From Enterovibrio baiacu (GTDB lineage Bacteria > Pseudomonadota > Gammaproteobacteria > Enterobacterales > Vibrionaceae): DNA of 64,000 nt. Shown here one piece after another: positions 63,858 to 64,000 of this stretch. Position numbers and translations under genes: made by a program. Every line of letters starts with the position of its first letter. Position 1 is the stretch's first letter. The notes beneath the pieces are model-generated. The model did no database searches. It saw only the letters and a program-made list of their open reading frames with translations, and was not told where the DNA came from. The DNA lies in contig NZ_SCHN01000005.1 of assembly GCF_004120195.1 (NCBI RefSeq), forward strand, positions 124,001 to 188,000, in the 5' to 3' direction.

Positions 63858-64000
63858 TCAGTGATGATGGTGATGCCCAGAGGAGTGACCGCCATATGCC
63901 CCTGCTTCTGGCTCAAACGGTGCCATTTCGACAACCACCGCTCCCCCCAACAAGCCCACCATTTCGTCGAGCACATGATCGTGTTGATAACGTACCCAGT
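63858..64000 (-). CDS. ureE: Urease accessory protein UreE (C-terminal part)
   Basis: This encodes the last 47 residues of UreE; the start lies beyond the right edge. The fragment reads [12 protein letters not shown] and [12 protein letters not shown], and ends H-S-S-G-H-H-H-H-H, the nickel-binding His tail. UreE is the dimeric metallochaperone that supplies nickel to UreG. The stop is immediately followed by the small exported protein frame. The structural genes ureABC presumably lie to the right. Confidence 0.92.
   Translation of the reverse strand, partial: WVRYQHDHVLDEMVGLLGGAVVVEMAPFEPEAGAYGGHSSGHHHHH

Overview
The window is a continuous stretch of ordinary-looking chromosome from a marine gammaproteobacterium, most likely a member of the Vibrionaceae. 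The grounds are the close resemblance of RNase II, RavA-ViaA, FolX, DeaD, AroG and PpiC to enterobacterial and vibrio proteins, several small families common in vibrios, a marine-type proteobacterial sortase (Pds) regulatory trio, an NhaD sodium/proton antiporter, and a heptamer tandem repeat. Genus cannot be fixed from the sequence alone. I see no rRNA, tRNA, phage, transposase or CRISPR array. Genes are densely packed on both strands, separated by many clear intrinsic terminators.

Layout. 0-13 kb: a bactofilin, a small conserved protein, ppiC, a dCMP deaminase, nhaD, a three-gene ABC importer (binding protein, permease, ATPase), the ravA-viaA ATPase/VWA pair, an SseA-type sulfurtransferase, an LpxR-type lipid A deacylase and a Nudix hydrolase. 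13-24 kb: an HD-GYP c-di-GMP phosphodiesterase, a DUF3010 protein, a two-gene alkylation-repair block (AdaA-AlkA fusion plus Ogt), a GNAT protein, then pdsO facing pdsR-pdsS with no sortase or sortase target beside them, a glutathione transferase, a Cro-like regulator and a methyltransferase. 24-34 kb: a PAS-GGDEF diguanylate cyclase with intact active and inhibitory sites, a double-cupin protein, deaD, a GAF protein with a wrecked GGDEF domain, rnb, a 12-copy heptamer repeat and a gene-poor 0.7-kb stretch. 34-46 kb: a DUF1127 gene divergent from a LysR regulator, an NlpC/P60 lipoprotein, two short-chain dehydrogenases including FolM, folX, cytochrome b561 plus YceI, an M20 amidohydrolase, a GPH sugar symporter with a two-operator control region, aroG with a TyrR box, and cobQ.

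46-57 kb is a molybdenum neighbourhood. An AraC regulator is divergent from a four-gene operon for a two-subunit molybdopterin-cytosine-dinucleotide oxidoreductase (2Fe-2S subunit and a Tat-exported large subunit), its XdhC-type maturation factor and a MocA-like cytidylyltransferase. The molybdate importer modABC follows after a BCCT carrier and an unrecognised basic protein. 57-64 kb: a DUF6916-like protein, an S4 RNA-binding protein with a long low-complexity tail, a TehA/TDT-type channel, a LysR regulator divergent from an NAD(P)H-dependent FMN reductase, and the end of a urease accessory operon (ureE, a small exported His/Cys-containing protein, ureF, ureG) that runs off the right edge.

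The most interesting signals are regulatory or small: four phased direct repeats upstream of ravA; the Pds trio lacking its sortase; a small exported protein nested between ureE and ureF; an AlkA domain that appears to lack its catalytic aspartate; a LacI-type double operator with a CRP-like site between; and a strong-SD micro-ORF. I found no convincing wholly new multi-gene system.
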